Origin: Oscillospiraceae bacterium
GTDB lineage: Bacteria > Bacillota > Clostridia > Oscillospirales > Oscillospiraceae
Assembly (NCBI GenBank): GCA_015067585.1
Contig: SVMC01000003.1
Span: forward strand, 30,856 to 94,855
Length of the DNA: 64,000 bases
Direction of reading: 5' to 3'
Shown: positions 42,961 through 51,593 of the stretch, piece after piece
Position numbering within the stretch: position 1 is the first letter of the stretch
Layout of the letters: every line of letters starts with the position of its first letter
The notes under the pieces: generated by a model
The model's input: the letters and a program-made list of their open reading frames with translations, nothing else
Told to the model about the DNA's origin: nothing
Databases searched by the model: none
Translations under genes and position numbers: made by a program

Positions 42961-44000
42961 AACAGGACATCAAGTCCATGACCCGGGAGGAAATCGCCCA
43001 GTGCCTTCGTGACATGGGGGAGCCTGCCTTTCGGGCGGGTCAGGTATTTTCCTGGCTCCATCGTGGGGTGCGCAGCTTTGACGAGATGACCAACATCTCC
43101 AAGGCTTTGCGGGAGCGCCTCACGGAAACCTTTGAATTATATGCCCCGCAGGTGGCGAGAAAGCAGGTATCCGCCAAGGATGGTACCATCAAGTATCTCT
43201 GGCGACTGTCTGACGGCCACTGTGTGGAGTCGGTGCTGATGCGCTATCACCACGGCAATACCGTGTGCATCTCCTCCGAGGTGGGCTGCGCCATGGGCTG
43301 TGCCTTCTGCGCTTCCACCAAGGGTGGCTTGGTGCGCCGCCTGCGTCCATCGGAAATGCTGGATCAGGTGCTGTTTACCCAGATCGATTCCGGTGTTCCC
43401 GTTTCCAATATCGTGCTGATGGGCATCGGCGAACCTCTGGATAATTATGAAGCGGTGCGAAAGTTTCTGACCTTGGTGAACTGCCCCGAGGGCATGAACA
43501 TCGGCATGCGCCACATCAGCCTGTCCACCTGCGGAAAGGTGGACGGCATCGACCGGCTGGCGGAGGAAAATCTGCAGCTTACCCTGTCCATTTCCCTCCA
43601 TGCTCCGGATGATGCCGTGCGTACCTCCATCATGCCCATCAACCGGCGCTATGATGTGGAGGAACTCATCAAAGCCTGCCGCCGTTACTATGAAAAAACC
43701 GGCCGCCGTATCTCCTTTGAATACGCGATGATCGACGGCGTAAACGATACGCCCCAGATGGCGGCACTGCTGATCCGCCGTTTGAAGGGACTGCCTTCTC
43801 ATGTGAACCTCATCCCTCTGAACCGCATTGAGGAAAGCCCCCTGAAGCCCAGCACAAGGCAGGCAGTGATGGCATTCCAGAAGGCATTGGAGGATGCGGG
43901 GATCACCGCAACGGTTCGCAGGACTCTTGGAAGTGACATCGATGCTTCCTGTGGACAATTGCGTAAGAAGTACGAAAAAACCAACGGAACCAACAGTTAA
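42957..44000 (+). CDS. rlmN: 23S rRNA/tRNA adenine-C2 methyltransferase RlmN
   Basis: A radical-SAM enzyme that methylates A2503 of 23S rRNA and A37 of some tRNAs. The 347-residue protein has the CxxxCxxC cluster at Cys111, Cys115 and Cys118 (CAMGCAFC), GIGEPLDN, and the methyl-carrying C-terminal cysteine in RRTLGSDIDASCGQL. The start is ATG 42957, overlapping rsmB; a longer in-frame version lies within rsmB. Position and sequence fit RlmN rather than Cfr. Confidence 0.96.
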   Translation: MKQDIKSMTREEIAQCLRDMGEPAFRAGQVFSWLHRGVRSFDEMTNISKALRERLTETFELYAPQVARKQVSAKDGTIKYLWRLSDGHCVESVLMRYHHGNTVCISSEVGCAMGCAFCASTKGGLVRRLRPSEMLDQVLFTQIDSGVPVSNIVLMGIGEPLDNYEAVRKFLTLVNCPEGMNIGMRHISLSTCGKVDGIDRLAEENLQLTLSISLHAPDDAVRTSIMPINRRYDVEELIKACRRYYEKTGRRISFEYAMIDGVNDTPQMAALLIRRLKGLPSHVNLIPLNRIEESPLKPSTRQAVMAFQKALEDAGITATVRRTLGSDIDASCGQLRKKYEKTNGTNS

Positions 44001-44022
44001 AAACCAATGAAAGGAGATCGCC

Positions 44023-44754
44023 ATGGATGCATGGGGACTGACAGACACCGGAAATGTCCGAAAACAGAATCAGGACTACTATGACATCATAGAATTTGGG
44101 CAGGAGTGCCTGCTGGCGATTGTATGTGATGGCATGGGCGGCGCCAAATCCGGCAACATTGCCAGCCGTCTGGCTGCGGATGTGTTCTGCGGCGAGGTAC
44201 GGCGCAGCATTCGTTCTGACCTTTTGGTGGACGATGTGAAGCGGATCATGAGCGATGCCGTTCAGCTTGCCAATCAGGCAGTATTTGAGCATGCCCAGCT
44301 CAGCGATGATTTTACCGGTATGGGAACTACCCTGGTGGCCGCCTTTGTATGCGGCAAGACGCTGATCGTGGCCAATGTGGGTGACAGCCGCGCTTATCTT
44401 GTGGAGAGCGGCGGCATTCGTCAGATCACGGTGGATCACTCCGTGGTACAGCTGATGCTGCGGCGGGGCGAGATCTCCCGGGAAGAGGCAAGAACCCATC
44501 CGGGCAAGAATCTGATCACCAGGGCAGTGGGTACAGAGCAAAGAGTGGTGTGCGACATTTTCACCCTGCCGGTGGAGCATGGGGACTATGTGCTGCTGTG
44601 TTCGGATGGCCTTTCCAACCTTGTATCAGAGCAGGAACTCTTGTTTGAAATCGTCCATGGTGCATACAAGTCCGGCTGTTGCCGCTGTCTTGTGGAAATG
44701 GTAAAGCAGCGGGGGGCACCGGATAATGTGACCTGTGTGCTTGTAGCTGTTTGA
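44023..44754 (+). CDS. prpC: PP2C-type serine/threonine phosphatase
   Basis: A 243-residue manganese-dependent phosphatase. Metal-binding motifs are VCDGMGGAKSG (about 37-47), GTTLVAA, NVGDSRAYL (about 120-128), and the C-terminal GAPDNVTCVLV with the last Asp. It opposes the PASTA kinase encoded 70 bases downstream and should remove phosphate from the kinase and its targets. It has a GGAGATCGCC site 22 bases after rlmN. Confidence 0.95.
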   Translation: MDAWGLTDTGNVRKQNQDYYDIIEFGQECLLAIVCDGMGGAKSGNIASRLAADVFCGEVRRSIRSDLLVDDVKRIMSDAVQLANQAVFEHAQLSDDFTGMGTTLVAAFVCGKTLIVANVGDSRAYLVESGGIRQITVDHSVVQLMLRRGEISREEARTHPGKNLITRAVGTEQRVVCDIFTLPVEHGDYVLLCSDGLSNLVSEQELLFEIVHGAYKSGCCRCLVEMVKQRGAPDNVTCVLVAV

Positions 44755-44824
44755 TTGATCTCTCTATCTTTGGTAATTCGCCGGCCGGAATCGGCGGGGC
44801 CGCTAAGCGGCAAAGGAGTTGTGT

Positions 44825-46852
44825 ATGGATAATTACATAGGAAAAATGCTTGACGACCGTTACGAGATTCTTGAAATCATCGGAACCGGCGGCATGGCTG
44901 TGGTATATAAAGCAAGATGTCACCGGCTTAATCGGCTGGTTGCCATTAAAATTCTGAAGGATGAGCATTCCCGGGACGACGAATTCCGCCGCCGTTTTCA
45001 GGCGGAATCTCAGGCGGTTGCCATGCTGTCCCATCCCAATATTGTTTCGGTGTATGATGTTTCCCGCTCCGGTGATACCAACTATATTGTCATGGAGCTG
45101 ATCGATGGCATCAGCATGAAGCAGTATATGGAGAAGAAGGGGGTACTGAACTGGCGTGAGACCCTGCATTTTGCCATGCAGATCGCAAAGGCGCTGGAGC
45201 ATGCCCACAGTCGAGGCATCGTCCACCGGGATATCAAGCCCCATAACATCATGATCCTGAAAAACGGCAGCGTGAAAGTGGCTGATTTCGGTATTGCCAG
45301 AGTCAGCAGCGCCCAGAATACCCTGACCCGTGAGGCACTTGGCTCCGTGCATTATATCTCTCCGGAGCAGGCCAAGGGCAGCCGTGTGGATAACCGTTCT
45401 GACATCTATTCATTAGGTGTTGTTATGTATGAGATGCTTACCGGTCGTGCGCCCTACGATGGAGAATCCCCTGTTGCCGTTGCCATCAAGCATATCAACG
45501 CCGGCGCACCCATGCCCAGCACCCTGAATCCCAACATCCCCGGTGGTCTGGAGCAGATCACCATGCATGCTATGTGTGCCAATCTGGACGAGCGCTATGC
45601 TTCCGCCACCCAGATGCTGTATGATCTGGAGGAATTCCGGAAGGATCCCAATATTCTCTTCCAGTTCCGCGGTGGCTCCGCACCGGTGCGCACCCGTGTG
45701 CCCCGCATTCAGGAGAAAACTCCTGCCGAACGCAGAGCAGAGGAGCGGGCGCGGCGCAGAAAACTGGAAGAAGAGCGCCGTAAGGCCAAACAAAAGCGCA
45801 TCCGGAATATTTCTATCGTATCGGCTGCCATCGTGCTGATGGTGATCGCCATTATTGTGCTGGTCAGCTCCTGCGGTGCGCAGGAAGAACTGATCCCGGT
45901 GCCTGATTTCAGGAATATGGTCTTTGCGGATCTCGCGCCTTCGGAATATCCTGATTTTGTATTGATTGAAGACAGCAAGGAGTACAGCGATGAGGTGGAA
46001 GCAGGACGCATCATCCGCCAGACTCCGGAAGCGAATTCCAGAGTGGAAGTCGGCAGCAAGGTGCTGTTTGTCATCAGCCTTGGTGAGCTGAACAACGATA
46101 TGCCGGATCTGGTGGAGATGAAATCCGCCGATGCTGAGAAACTGCTCAAGTCTCTGAAAATGCAGCTTACCATCCGCATTGAATCCATGCACGATGATCA
46201 GGTGGAAGAGAGCCGCATCATCCGCACAGAACCTTCCGAAGGCGTGACGCTGGAAGAAGGCCAGACCGTGACACTGTATGTCAGCCTCGGACCGGAGATC
46301 GCCATGGTAAAAGTGCCTGATGTGGAAGGAAAGACCCTTGAAGAAGCCATTGCCGCTCTGACAGAAGCGGGTTTTGACTATAAGAAGTCCTTTGTGGACA
46401 GCGAGGAAGAGAAGAATACCGTTGTTCATCAGAGCATTCGTGCGGGAGACGAAGTGGTTGAGGGTTCGAAGATCGAACTGAGCATTTCCAACGGCCCCAA
46501 GGAAGAAGATAAGCCGGAAAAGCCGGACGAGGAAGAACAGGAGACCCCGCCGGAAAACAACCCCGAGACTCCGCCCCAAACAGATCCGGAGCCGGTCAAG
46601 CCCGATGAGAATCAAGGCGGCGCGGCAGACCAGATGAATACCAAGGTGCATACCATCACTGTAGATGAGCATACGGAGGCTATCACCATTGATGTGATCT
46701 GTGCCTCCACCGGCGAGGTTTGCGGTGAGACCCAGGAGCTTGCCCCCGGCGAGAACTCCATCAACATCGCCCTCACCGGCAGCGGCAGCGTGACCTATAA
46801 TGTGTATGTCAACAGCTCGTTCTATACCTCCTTTACCATTGATTTCAGCTGA
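44825..46852 (+). CDS. prkC: PASTA-domain serine/threonine kinase (PrkC/StkP)
   Basis: A 675-residue membrane kinase that senses peptidoglycan fragments or lipid II. Kinase domain 10-270: glycine loop GTGGMAVV (20-27), Lys42, HRDIKPHN (134-141), DFG (154-156). After a very basic juxtamembrane stretch (about 300-326) comes one membrane span (about 328-348) and three PASTA repeats (about 355-555). A Pro/Glu linker (PEKPDEEEQETPPENNPETP) leads to an extra beta-rich C-terminal domain (about 600-675). ATG 44825 follows AAGGAG; the GTG six bases before it is less likely. Phosphatase and kinase are paired as usual. Confidence 0.96.
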   Translation: MDNYIGKMLDDRYEILEIIGTGGMAVVYKARCHRLNRLVAIKILKDEHSRDDEFRRRFQAESQAVAMLSHPNIVSVYDVSRSGDTNYIVMELIDGISMKQYMEKKGVLNWRETLHFAMQIAKALEHAHSRGIVHRDIKPHNIMILKNGSVKVADFGIARVSSAQNTLTREALGSVHYISPEQAKGSRVDNRSDIYSLGVVMYEMLTGRAPYDGESPVAVAIKHINAGAPMPSTLNPNIPGGLEQITMHAMCANLDERYASATQMLYDLEEFRKDPNILFQFRGGSAPVRTRVPRIQEKTPAERRAEERARRRKLEEERRKAKQKRIRNISIVSAAIVLMVIAIIVLVSSCGAQEELIPVPDFRNMVFADLAPSEYPDFVLIEDSKEYSDEVEAGRIIRQTPEANSRVEVGSKVLFVISLGELNNDMPDLVEMKSADAEKLLKSLKMQLTIRIESMHDDQVEESRIIRTEPSEGVTLEEGQTVTLYVSLGPEIAMVKVPDVEGKTLEEAIAALTEAGFDYKKSFVDSEEEKNTVVHQSIRAGDEVVEGSKIELSISNGPKEEDKPEKPDEEEQETPPENNPETPPQTDPEPVKPDENQGGAADQMNTKVHTITVDEHTEAITIDVICASTGEVCGETQELAPGENSINIALTGSGSVTYNVYVNSSFYTSFTIDFS

Positions 46853-46854
46853 TT

Positions 46855-47748
46855 ATGACAGAAGTAAGAACAGGAAAAATTATAAAAGCACTCAGCGGTT
46901 TCTACTATGTAGAAGCCGCTGACGGCATGATAGAGTGCAGGGCGCGGGGCATTTTCCGCAAGGAAGGGCAGAGCCCTCTGGTGGGAGATGAGGTGGAATA
47001 CTCCATGACGGGCCGCAAGGGCATGGTGGAGCGCATTTTACCCCGGCGCAACAGCTTTGTGCGCCCTGCGGTGAGCAATGTGGACCTTTTGGTGCTGCTG
47101 GCGGCGGCCTGCAATCCCATTACCGACCCCTTTCTGCTGGACCGTGTGCTGGCCATTGCCGGGTCACAGGGGGTCGATTGCCTCATCTGCCTGAATAAAT
47201 GCGATCTTGACCCGGGCGATGAACTGCTGGCAACCTATCAGAAGGCGGGCATCGATATCCTTCGTACCAGTGCCCAGACCGGGGAAGGGGTAGAGGCCCT
47301 TAGGCAGCGCATTGCGGGCAAGACTGTGGCCTTTACCGGAAATTCCGGTGTGGGCAAGAGCAGCCTTCTCAATGCCATTGCTCCGGAGCTGGCCATTCCC
47401 ACCGGTGAGGTATCGGATAAGTTGGGCCGCGGACGCCATACCACCCGCCATGTGGAGCTGTACCACCTGAGTGACGGTACCTATGTGGCGGATACCCCGG
47501 GATTCTCCTCCTTTGATACCGACCGGATGGAGATCATCCTGAAGGAGGAACTGCAGTATGCCTTCAGCGATTTTTCGCCCTGGCTGGGGCAGTGCCAGTT
47601 CCACGACTGCGCCCATCTGAAGGAACCCGGCTGCGCTGTGACAGCGGCACTTTCCAATGGAGACATCGCGGAATCCCGCTACCGCAGCTATGTGCGGTTG
47701 TATGAAAAAGCAAAGGAGTATAAGCAATGGGAGCGAAAGCAGCCCTGA
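46855..47748 (+). CDS. rsgA: Ribosome small-subunit GTPase RsgA
   Basis: A circularly permuted GTPase for late 30S assembly. The 297-residue protein has an N-terminal OB fold (to about 70), a GTPase domain whose G4 LNKCDL (about 107-112) precedes the P-loop GNSGVGKSSL (about 162-171), switch region DTPGFSSF, and a zinc knuckle (CQFHDCAHLKEPGC). It starts two bases after prkC and overlaps thiN by 22 bases. Confidence 0.97.
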   Translation: MTEVRTGKIIKALSGFYYVEAADGMIECRARGIFRKEGQSPLVGDEVEYSMTGRKGMVERILPRRNSFVRPAVSNVDLLVLLAAACNPITDPFLLDRVLAIAGSQGVDCLICLNKCDLDPGDELLATYQKAGIDILRTSAQTGEGVEALRQRIAGKTVAFTGNSGVGKSSLLNAIAPELAIPTGEVSDKLGRGRHTTRHVELYHLSDGTYVADTPGFSSFDTDRMEIILKEELQYAFSDFSPWLGQCQFHDCAHLKEPGCAVTAALSNGDIAESRYRSYVRLYEKAKEYKQWERKQP

Positions 47749-48356
47749 TTTTTGGATCCATGGATCATGGTGATTGGTCTTTCCTGCAGCCGCTGCGGAA
47801 AGAAGCGCCCGCTGTGTTCTGCGCCGATGGAGGTCTGATCTGTGCCCAAACCGCGGGGTTTTCTCCCGATTACTATATTGGCGACGGGGACAGCGGCGGT
47901 GCGCCCCAACCCGGCTTATGCGCTACGGTGCTGCCTACGCGGAAGGACCTCACTGACCTGCAGGCCGCATGGGAGCAGGCCTGCTCCCTTGGCTTTCGGA
48001 AGCTCTACCTCACAGGCTGCACCGGCGGACGGCAGGATCATCACCTTGCTGCCCTGCAGCTTTTGGAGACGATGCATCGCCGGGCTTGCGAAGGGATCAT
48101 TTTGGATCCGTACAATGAGATTTCCTTTTTCTCTCCCGGGAAAAAACGGCTGGAACGGACAGATTTTGTCTATTTTTCCCTGATCCCGGTGGATGCCGAG
48201 GTGACGGTATCCATCCGTGGCGCAAAGTATGAGCTGGCAGAGCGCCTTGTGCTGCGGGGAGATTCTCTTTGCGTCAGCAATGAATTCTTGGATGGCCCTG
48301 TGGAACTGACCCTCTCCGGGGGAAGCTGCTGGCTCATCCTCTCCCAAAGAAAGTAA
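47727..48356 (+). CDS. thiN: Thiamine diphosphokinase
   Basis: Converts thiamine to thiamine diphosphate. The 209-residue protein has the family motifs FCADGGLICA (about 30-39), YIGDGDSGG and PTRKDLTDLQAA (about 71-82), with a GCTGGRQDH loop. In most Firmicutes rpe lies between rsgA and this gene; here thiN overlaps rsgA directly, so rpe has been lost or moved. It is the last gene before the operon's terminator. Confidence 0.93.
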   Translation: MGAKAALIFGSMDHGDWSFLQPLRKEAPAVFCADGGLICAQTAGFSPDYYIGDGDSGGAPQPGLCATVLPTRKDLTDLQAAWEQACSLGFRKLYLTGCTGGRQDHHLAALQLLETMHRRACEGIILDPYNEISFFSPGKKRLERTDFVYFSLIPVDAEVTVSIRGAKYELAERLVLRGDSLCVSNEFLDGPVELTLSGGSCWLILSQRK

Positions 48357-48369
48357 TGCAATATCTCAA

Positions 48370-48403
48370 GCCCTCTGCATACAATGGTGCAGGGGGCGTT
48401 TTG
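48370..48403 (+). terminator. Terminator after thiN, overlapping the next ribosome binding site
   Basis: A 10-bp stem (GCCCTCTGCA at 48370-48379 with TGCAGGGGGC at 48388-48397, one G-T pair) followed by GTTTTG. The right arm contains the AGGGGG that would serve the small gene starting at 48405. Confidence 0.75.
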
Positions 48404-48404
48404 T

Positions 48405-48554
48405 ATGTGCAGAAAAAATCGTGCGTTGGGTGCCTGCCTTGCGGCAGCGGGTGCGGGAGCGCTGGTGGCGCTGCTGATTGGCGGCGGTGTGATCGCGGTG
48501 ATCTTTGCTTTGGTGCTGTTGGGCTGCGGTGTGTGTATGGCGGGAAAATCATAG
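48405..48554 (+). CDS. Small Cys-containing membrane protein, 49 residues
   Basis: A 50-codon frame from ATG 48405 to TAG 48554. The product begins MCRKNRALGACLAAAGAGAL and continues as one or two hydrophobic glycine-rich segments (VALLIGGGVIAVIFALVLLG) ending CGVCMAGKS. The Cys-Arg-Lys start with a short alanine/glycine-rich membrane segment is a pattern I associate with small Clostridia proteins of unknown role. AGGGGG about eight bases upstream is part of the thiN terminator, so translation should need read-through or an alternative fold. It is followed 57 bases later by the SipL-like gene. Confidence 0.6.
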   Translation: MCRKNRALGACLAAAGAGALVALLIGGGVIAVIFALVLLGCGVCMAGKS

Positions 48555-48611
48555 CATATTTCTGAGACTTCCCGCATATACATACAGCAAGAATCTACAA
48601 GGAGTGATACG

Positions 48612-50108
48612 ATGGAACTGGAATTCCAACAGGTACATATTTCATATCTGCAATGCGTCCTGCATGAAACGATTGTGCAGGAGGAAAGCGGCGAGAGCAT
48701 CGTACCGGACAGCATGCCGGATATGGAGCGCATAGTGGACAGCTTTGCAAATGTGATCGTCAGGGGCAAGGAGTGTCAGGGAGGAACCGTCAGCCTGACC
48801 GGAGACATTCAGGCGGGGGTACTGTATACCGCCCAGCAGGAGGACATGCCCCGGCAGATTCCCATGTATCTGCCCTTTTCCCTGCGGCGCTCCGTCACGG
48901 CGGCGGAAGGAAGCCGATGCGTTGTGGATTGCCGTGTTCGCAGTGTGGAGGCGAGGATGCTCAATTCCCGCAAGCTGAGTATTCGTGTGGGGCTTTGCAT
49001 TGTGTTGCAGGTGTATGAGCCGAGGGACGAGGTCTGCAGCAAACCGGGCCTGCAGCCACGGTGGCTGCAGATGAAGTATGAAGCGTACCCCATGCAGCTC
49101 ATGGTGGAGTGCGGCGAAAAGAATATGCTCCTGCGGGATACCATGTCCTTGGGTGCGGGACAGCCGGAGGCGGCGAGACTATTGCACATTGGTGCCCGCT
49201 GCGAGATCACGGATGAAAAGCTGACGGGCAGCAAGGCAGTGTGCAAGGGGCAGCTTCTGATGCGGCTTATGTATGAAACGCGGGAGCAGGCCTTGGCCTC
49301 CTGTGAGGTGTCGCTGCCTTTCTCTCAGTTTATGGATCTGGAGCAGGAGTATGAGGAGCAGGGTCTGTGCCTGATCCCTGTAATCACTGCCTTGGAGGCA
49401 GTGGCAGAGGGGGACAGCGTGACAGTGGAGGCGGGCATTCATCTGCAGTGCTGCATCCATCAGACGGTGCAGGTGCCCATGCTGCGGGATGCCTATGCCA
49501 CCCGGGGTGAGCTTCGGCTTCAATGGCAGAGCTATGGCATGCAGCCAAGGCTGGACAGCCGCCTGATCCGTCAGGAGCTGCGGCAGGAGCTGAGCGCTGC
49601 CGATGCAGTGGAGGTGGTGCGGGCTGAAGCCTTAGCGGATGCACCCCAGTCCGAATGGCAGAATGGGCAATGCCGGATAAAGGTGCCGGTGCAGCTTCAG
49701 GTGCTCTGTCGGGATAGTCAGGGGCAGTTCCGCGGCCTCAATCGCCGTGCGGAGCTTACCATGGAGATCCCGGCGGAAAAATGCCGCTGCCACACATGGA
49801 TCGCGGAGATGGGTGCATTGTTTGCGGCACCCACCCCAAGCGGGATCGAAATTCGGCTGCCGATGGCGCTGCGGTGTGATTGGTACGGTAACAGTGAACT
49901 TTGCTCCATCTGCGGCGGTACATTGGAAGAAGGGGAGAACTGCGAGGATGGCCCCGCAGTCATCATCCGCACCTTGGAAGCGGACGGTGATCTTTGGGAT
50001 ATCGCCAAGGAACTGCGCACCACCGTCAGCGCCATCCAGATCGCCAACGACATGGAGGAAGAGGTCGCCCCAGCGGGCACCATGATCCTGATCCCCATTG
50101 TGGCATAA
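48612..50108 (+). CDS. SipL-like spore-coat protein (DUF3794 repeats plus LysM)
   Basis: A 498-residue protein with three DUF3794-type units (about 20-160, 165-300, 320-440; for example VRGKECQGGTVSLTGDIQAG and ARCEITDEKLTGSKAVCKGQ) and a C-terminal LysM domain (about 452-496, DGDLWDIAKELRTTVSAIQI). This is the layout of C. difficile SipL, which binds SpoIVA through LysM and is needed to encase the forespore. It indicates sporulation ability. A GGAGTGATACG site precedes the start; expression is expected from the mother-cell sigma-E, though I did not find a clear promoter. Confidence 0.88.
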   Translation: MELEFQQVHISYLQCVLHETIVQEESGESIVPDSMPDMERIVDSFANVIVRGKECQGGTVSLTGDIQAGVLYTAQQEDMPRQIPMYLPFSLRRSVTAAEGSRCVVDCRVRSVEARMLNSRKLSIRVGLCIVLQVYEPRDEVCSKPGLQPRWLQMKYEAYPMQLMVECGEKNMLLRDTMSLGAGQPEAARLLHIGARCEITDEKLTGSKAVCKGQLLMRLMYETREQALASCEVSLPFSQFMDLEQEYEEQGLCLIPVITALEAVAEGDSVTVEAGIHLQCCIHQTVQVPMLRDAYATRGELRLQWQSYGMQPRLDSRLIRQELRQELSAADAVEVVRAEALADAPQSEWQNGQCRIKVPVQLQVLCRDSQGQFRGLNRRAELTMEIPAEKCRCHTWIAEMGALFAAPTPSGIEIRLPMALRCDWYGNSELCSICGGTLEEGENCEDGPAVIIRTLEADGDLWDIAKELRTTVSAIQIANDMEEEVAPAGTMILIPIVA

Positions 50109-50113
50109 AATCA

Positions 50114-50141
50114 GGGAGGCCTTCCAACGGAAGTGCCTCCC
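50114..50141. terminator. Hairpin between converging genes
   Basis: A 12-bp stem with one unpaired T, GGGAGGC-CTTCC (50114-50125) and GGAAG-T-GCCTCCC (50129-50141). T-tracts are weak on both sides (TTGTGAC on plus, TGATTTTA on minus). It separates the SipL-like gene from the SLH protein gene. Confidence 0.65.
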
Positions 50142-50150
50142 TTGTGACAT

Positions 50151-51377
50151 TCAGTTGTTGCCGTTGGGCAGCAGCTTGCTGATCTGATACAGCATGCAGG
50201 CGGTATCCCGGCGGTTCATCGGCTCTGAAACCGCAGAGCCGATGGAGATGCCTGCCTGAGAAAGGCAGTCAAGAGAGCTTGCCGCCCAGGTGGGGACTGC
50301 ATCATCCTGGGCAAAGACCGCCATTTCCTCATTGGAGTCGAGATTCAGGATATTCTGGGCCATCACTGCGGCCTGTGCCTGGGTAATGGGCGCATCAGGG
50401 CAGAAGCAAAGACCCTCGGGGGTATTGGTACCCCTTACGATGCCGTGGCGCAGTGCGCTGCAAAGATAGGGAACCATCCATTCCGGCGTCTGCTCATGAT
50501 CAGCGAAGCCGCATTCCAGTTCGCTCTGCTCCGGCGCGATACCTGCCAGCTCCATGACCATGACCAGATATTCGCCACGGCTGACCGTCTCTTCGGGACG
50601 GAAACAAAGCTGCCCTGTCAGTTCAGAGCCTTCTAAAAGCCCTGTGTTCCGCATCCACATGGCCTCGAACTCGCCGGGGTCACCCCGCATATCGGCGTAG
50701 GTAGCCTTATCCATGGGTTTGAGGATCTCAATGGAGACGGTGGCTTCGTTGGAAACGGCACCGCTGGGATCGGTGACAGTGTAGGTGAAGCTGTCGGAGC
50801 CCACCTTGTTTTTCTTGGGGGTGTAGGTGAAGGTGCCGTCCTCGTTGACCTTCAGGGTGCCTCGCTTGGGGGTGGTGACGATGTTGTAGGTCAGACTGTC
50901 GCCATCGGGATCATTGGCATCAAAATTTCCGACCTTTTCAAGATTCTTGTAGGTCTCCATGGTGACATCCTTTGCCACGGGAGTCTGATTTTCGCCGGAA
51001 CGCATCTTGATGGTGAGAACGGATTCCTCGCTCAGGCAGTCATCCCAGATGGTGTAGTAGCTGACGCAGGCGGTGGCATCCACAGCCTGTGCAGGGGAGA
51101 AGACCACGGATTCCAGTGCGTCCGCGCTCAGTACATCGCCTGTCTTCAGCACACGGCTGCCGTAGTACAGTGTGCCGAGGGATGCGTCAGGCACCTCGCA
51201 CAGGTAGATACCGTTACCCGGAGTGGGCGAGGTCATAAAATCCTCCGGTGCAAAGCAGTAGCTTTCTCCGCCCACACTTTCCACCGTGGCTGCCGCTGCG
51301 GGAACCAGAAGAACTGCCAGCATAAGGCAGGTGATGAAAAGCCGGGACAGATGCTTATATGGGGCTTGGTATTTCAT
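50151..51377 (-). CDS. Secreted SLH-domain protein with cadherin-like module
   Basis: A 408-residue secreted protein. The signal peptide ends near VPAAAA (about 30). An N-terminal beta domain (35-125) is followed by a cadherin/Ig-like module (about 130-215: NFDANDPDGDSLTYNIVTTP, NEDGTFTYTPKKNKVGSDSF, VTDPSGAV), and three divergent SLH repeats (about 220-405) for wall anchoring. A strong AAGGAGGTAAG site precedes ATG 51377. It is probably a cell-surface adhesin or structural protein. It is divergent from murC. Confidence 0.85.
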   Translation of the reverse strand: MKYQAPYKHLSRLFITCLMLAVLLVPAAAATVESVGGESYCFAPEDFMTSPTPGNGIYLCEVPDASLGTLYYGSRVLKTGDVLSADALESVVFSPAQAVDATACVSYYTIWDDCLSEESVLTIKMRSGENQTPVAKDVTMETYKNLEKVGNFDANDPDGDSLTYNIVTTPKRGTLKVNEDGTFTYTPKKNKVGSDSFTYTVTDPSGAVSNEATVSIEILKPMDKATYADMRGDPGEFEAMWMRNTGLLEGSELTGQLCFRPEETVSRGEYLVMVMELAGIAPEQSELECGFADHEQTPEWMVPYLCSALRHGIVRGTNTPEGLCFCPDAPITQAQAAVMAQNILNLDSNEEMAVFAQDDAVPTWAASSLDCLSQAGISIGSAVSEPMNRRDTACMLYQISKLLPNGNN

Positions 51378-51502
51378 AAAATGCTTACCTCCTTGAAGTG
51401 ATCGCTGGTAGTCTTTGCTATTTTTCTTGAAATATACACCAATTTTTTCGCCTGGAAAAAACCGTTTTTTTCCAAAGAATGTGACATCCTTGGAAATTAT
51501 AC

Positions 51503-51531
51503 TTGTAATTCTTTGCCGTATGCATTATAAT
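51503..51531 (+). promoter_or_regulatory. murC promoter
   Basis: TTGTAA (51503-51508), 17 bases, TATAAT (51526-51531), about 60 bases before the murC start. Confidence 0.7.
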
Positions 51532-51593
51532 ATCTTAATGTGAAAAAATAGGAAATACAGAAAACGATACCTTATTCAACGGGAGGCATCCTT

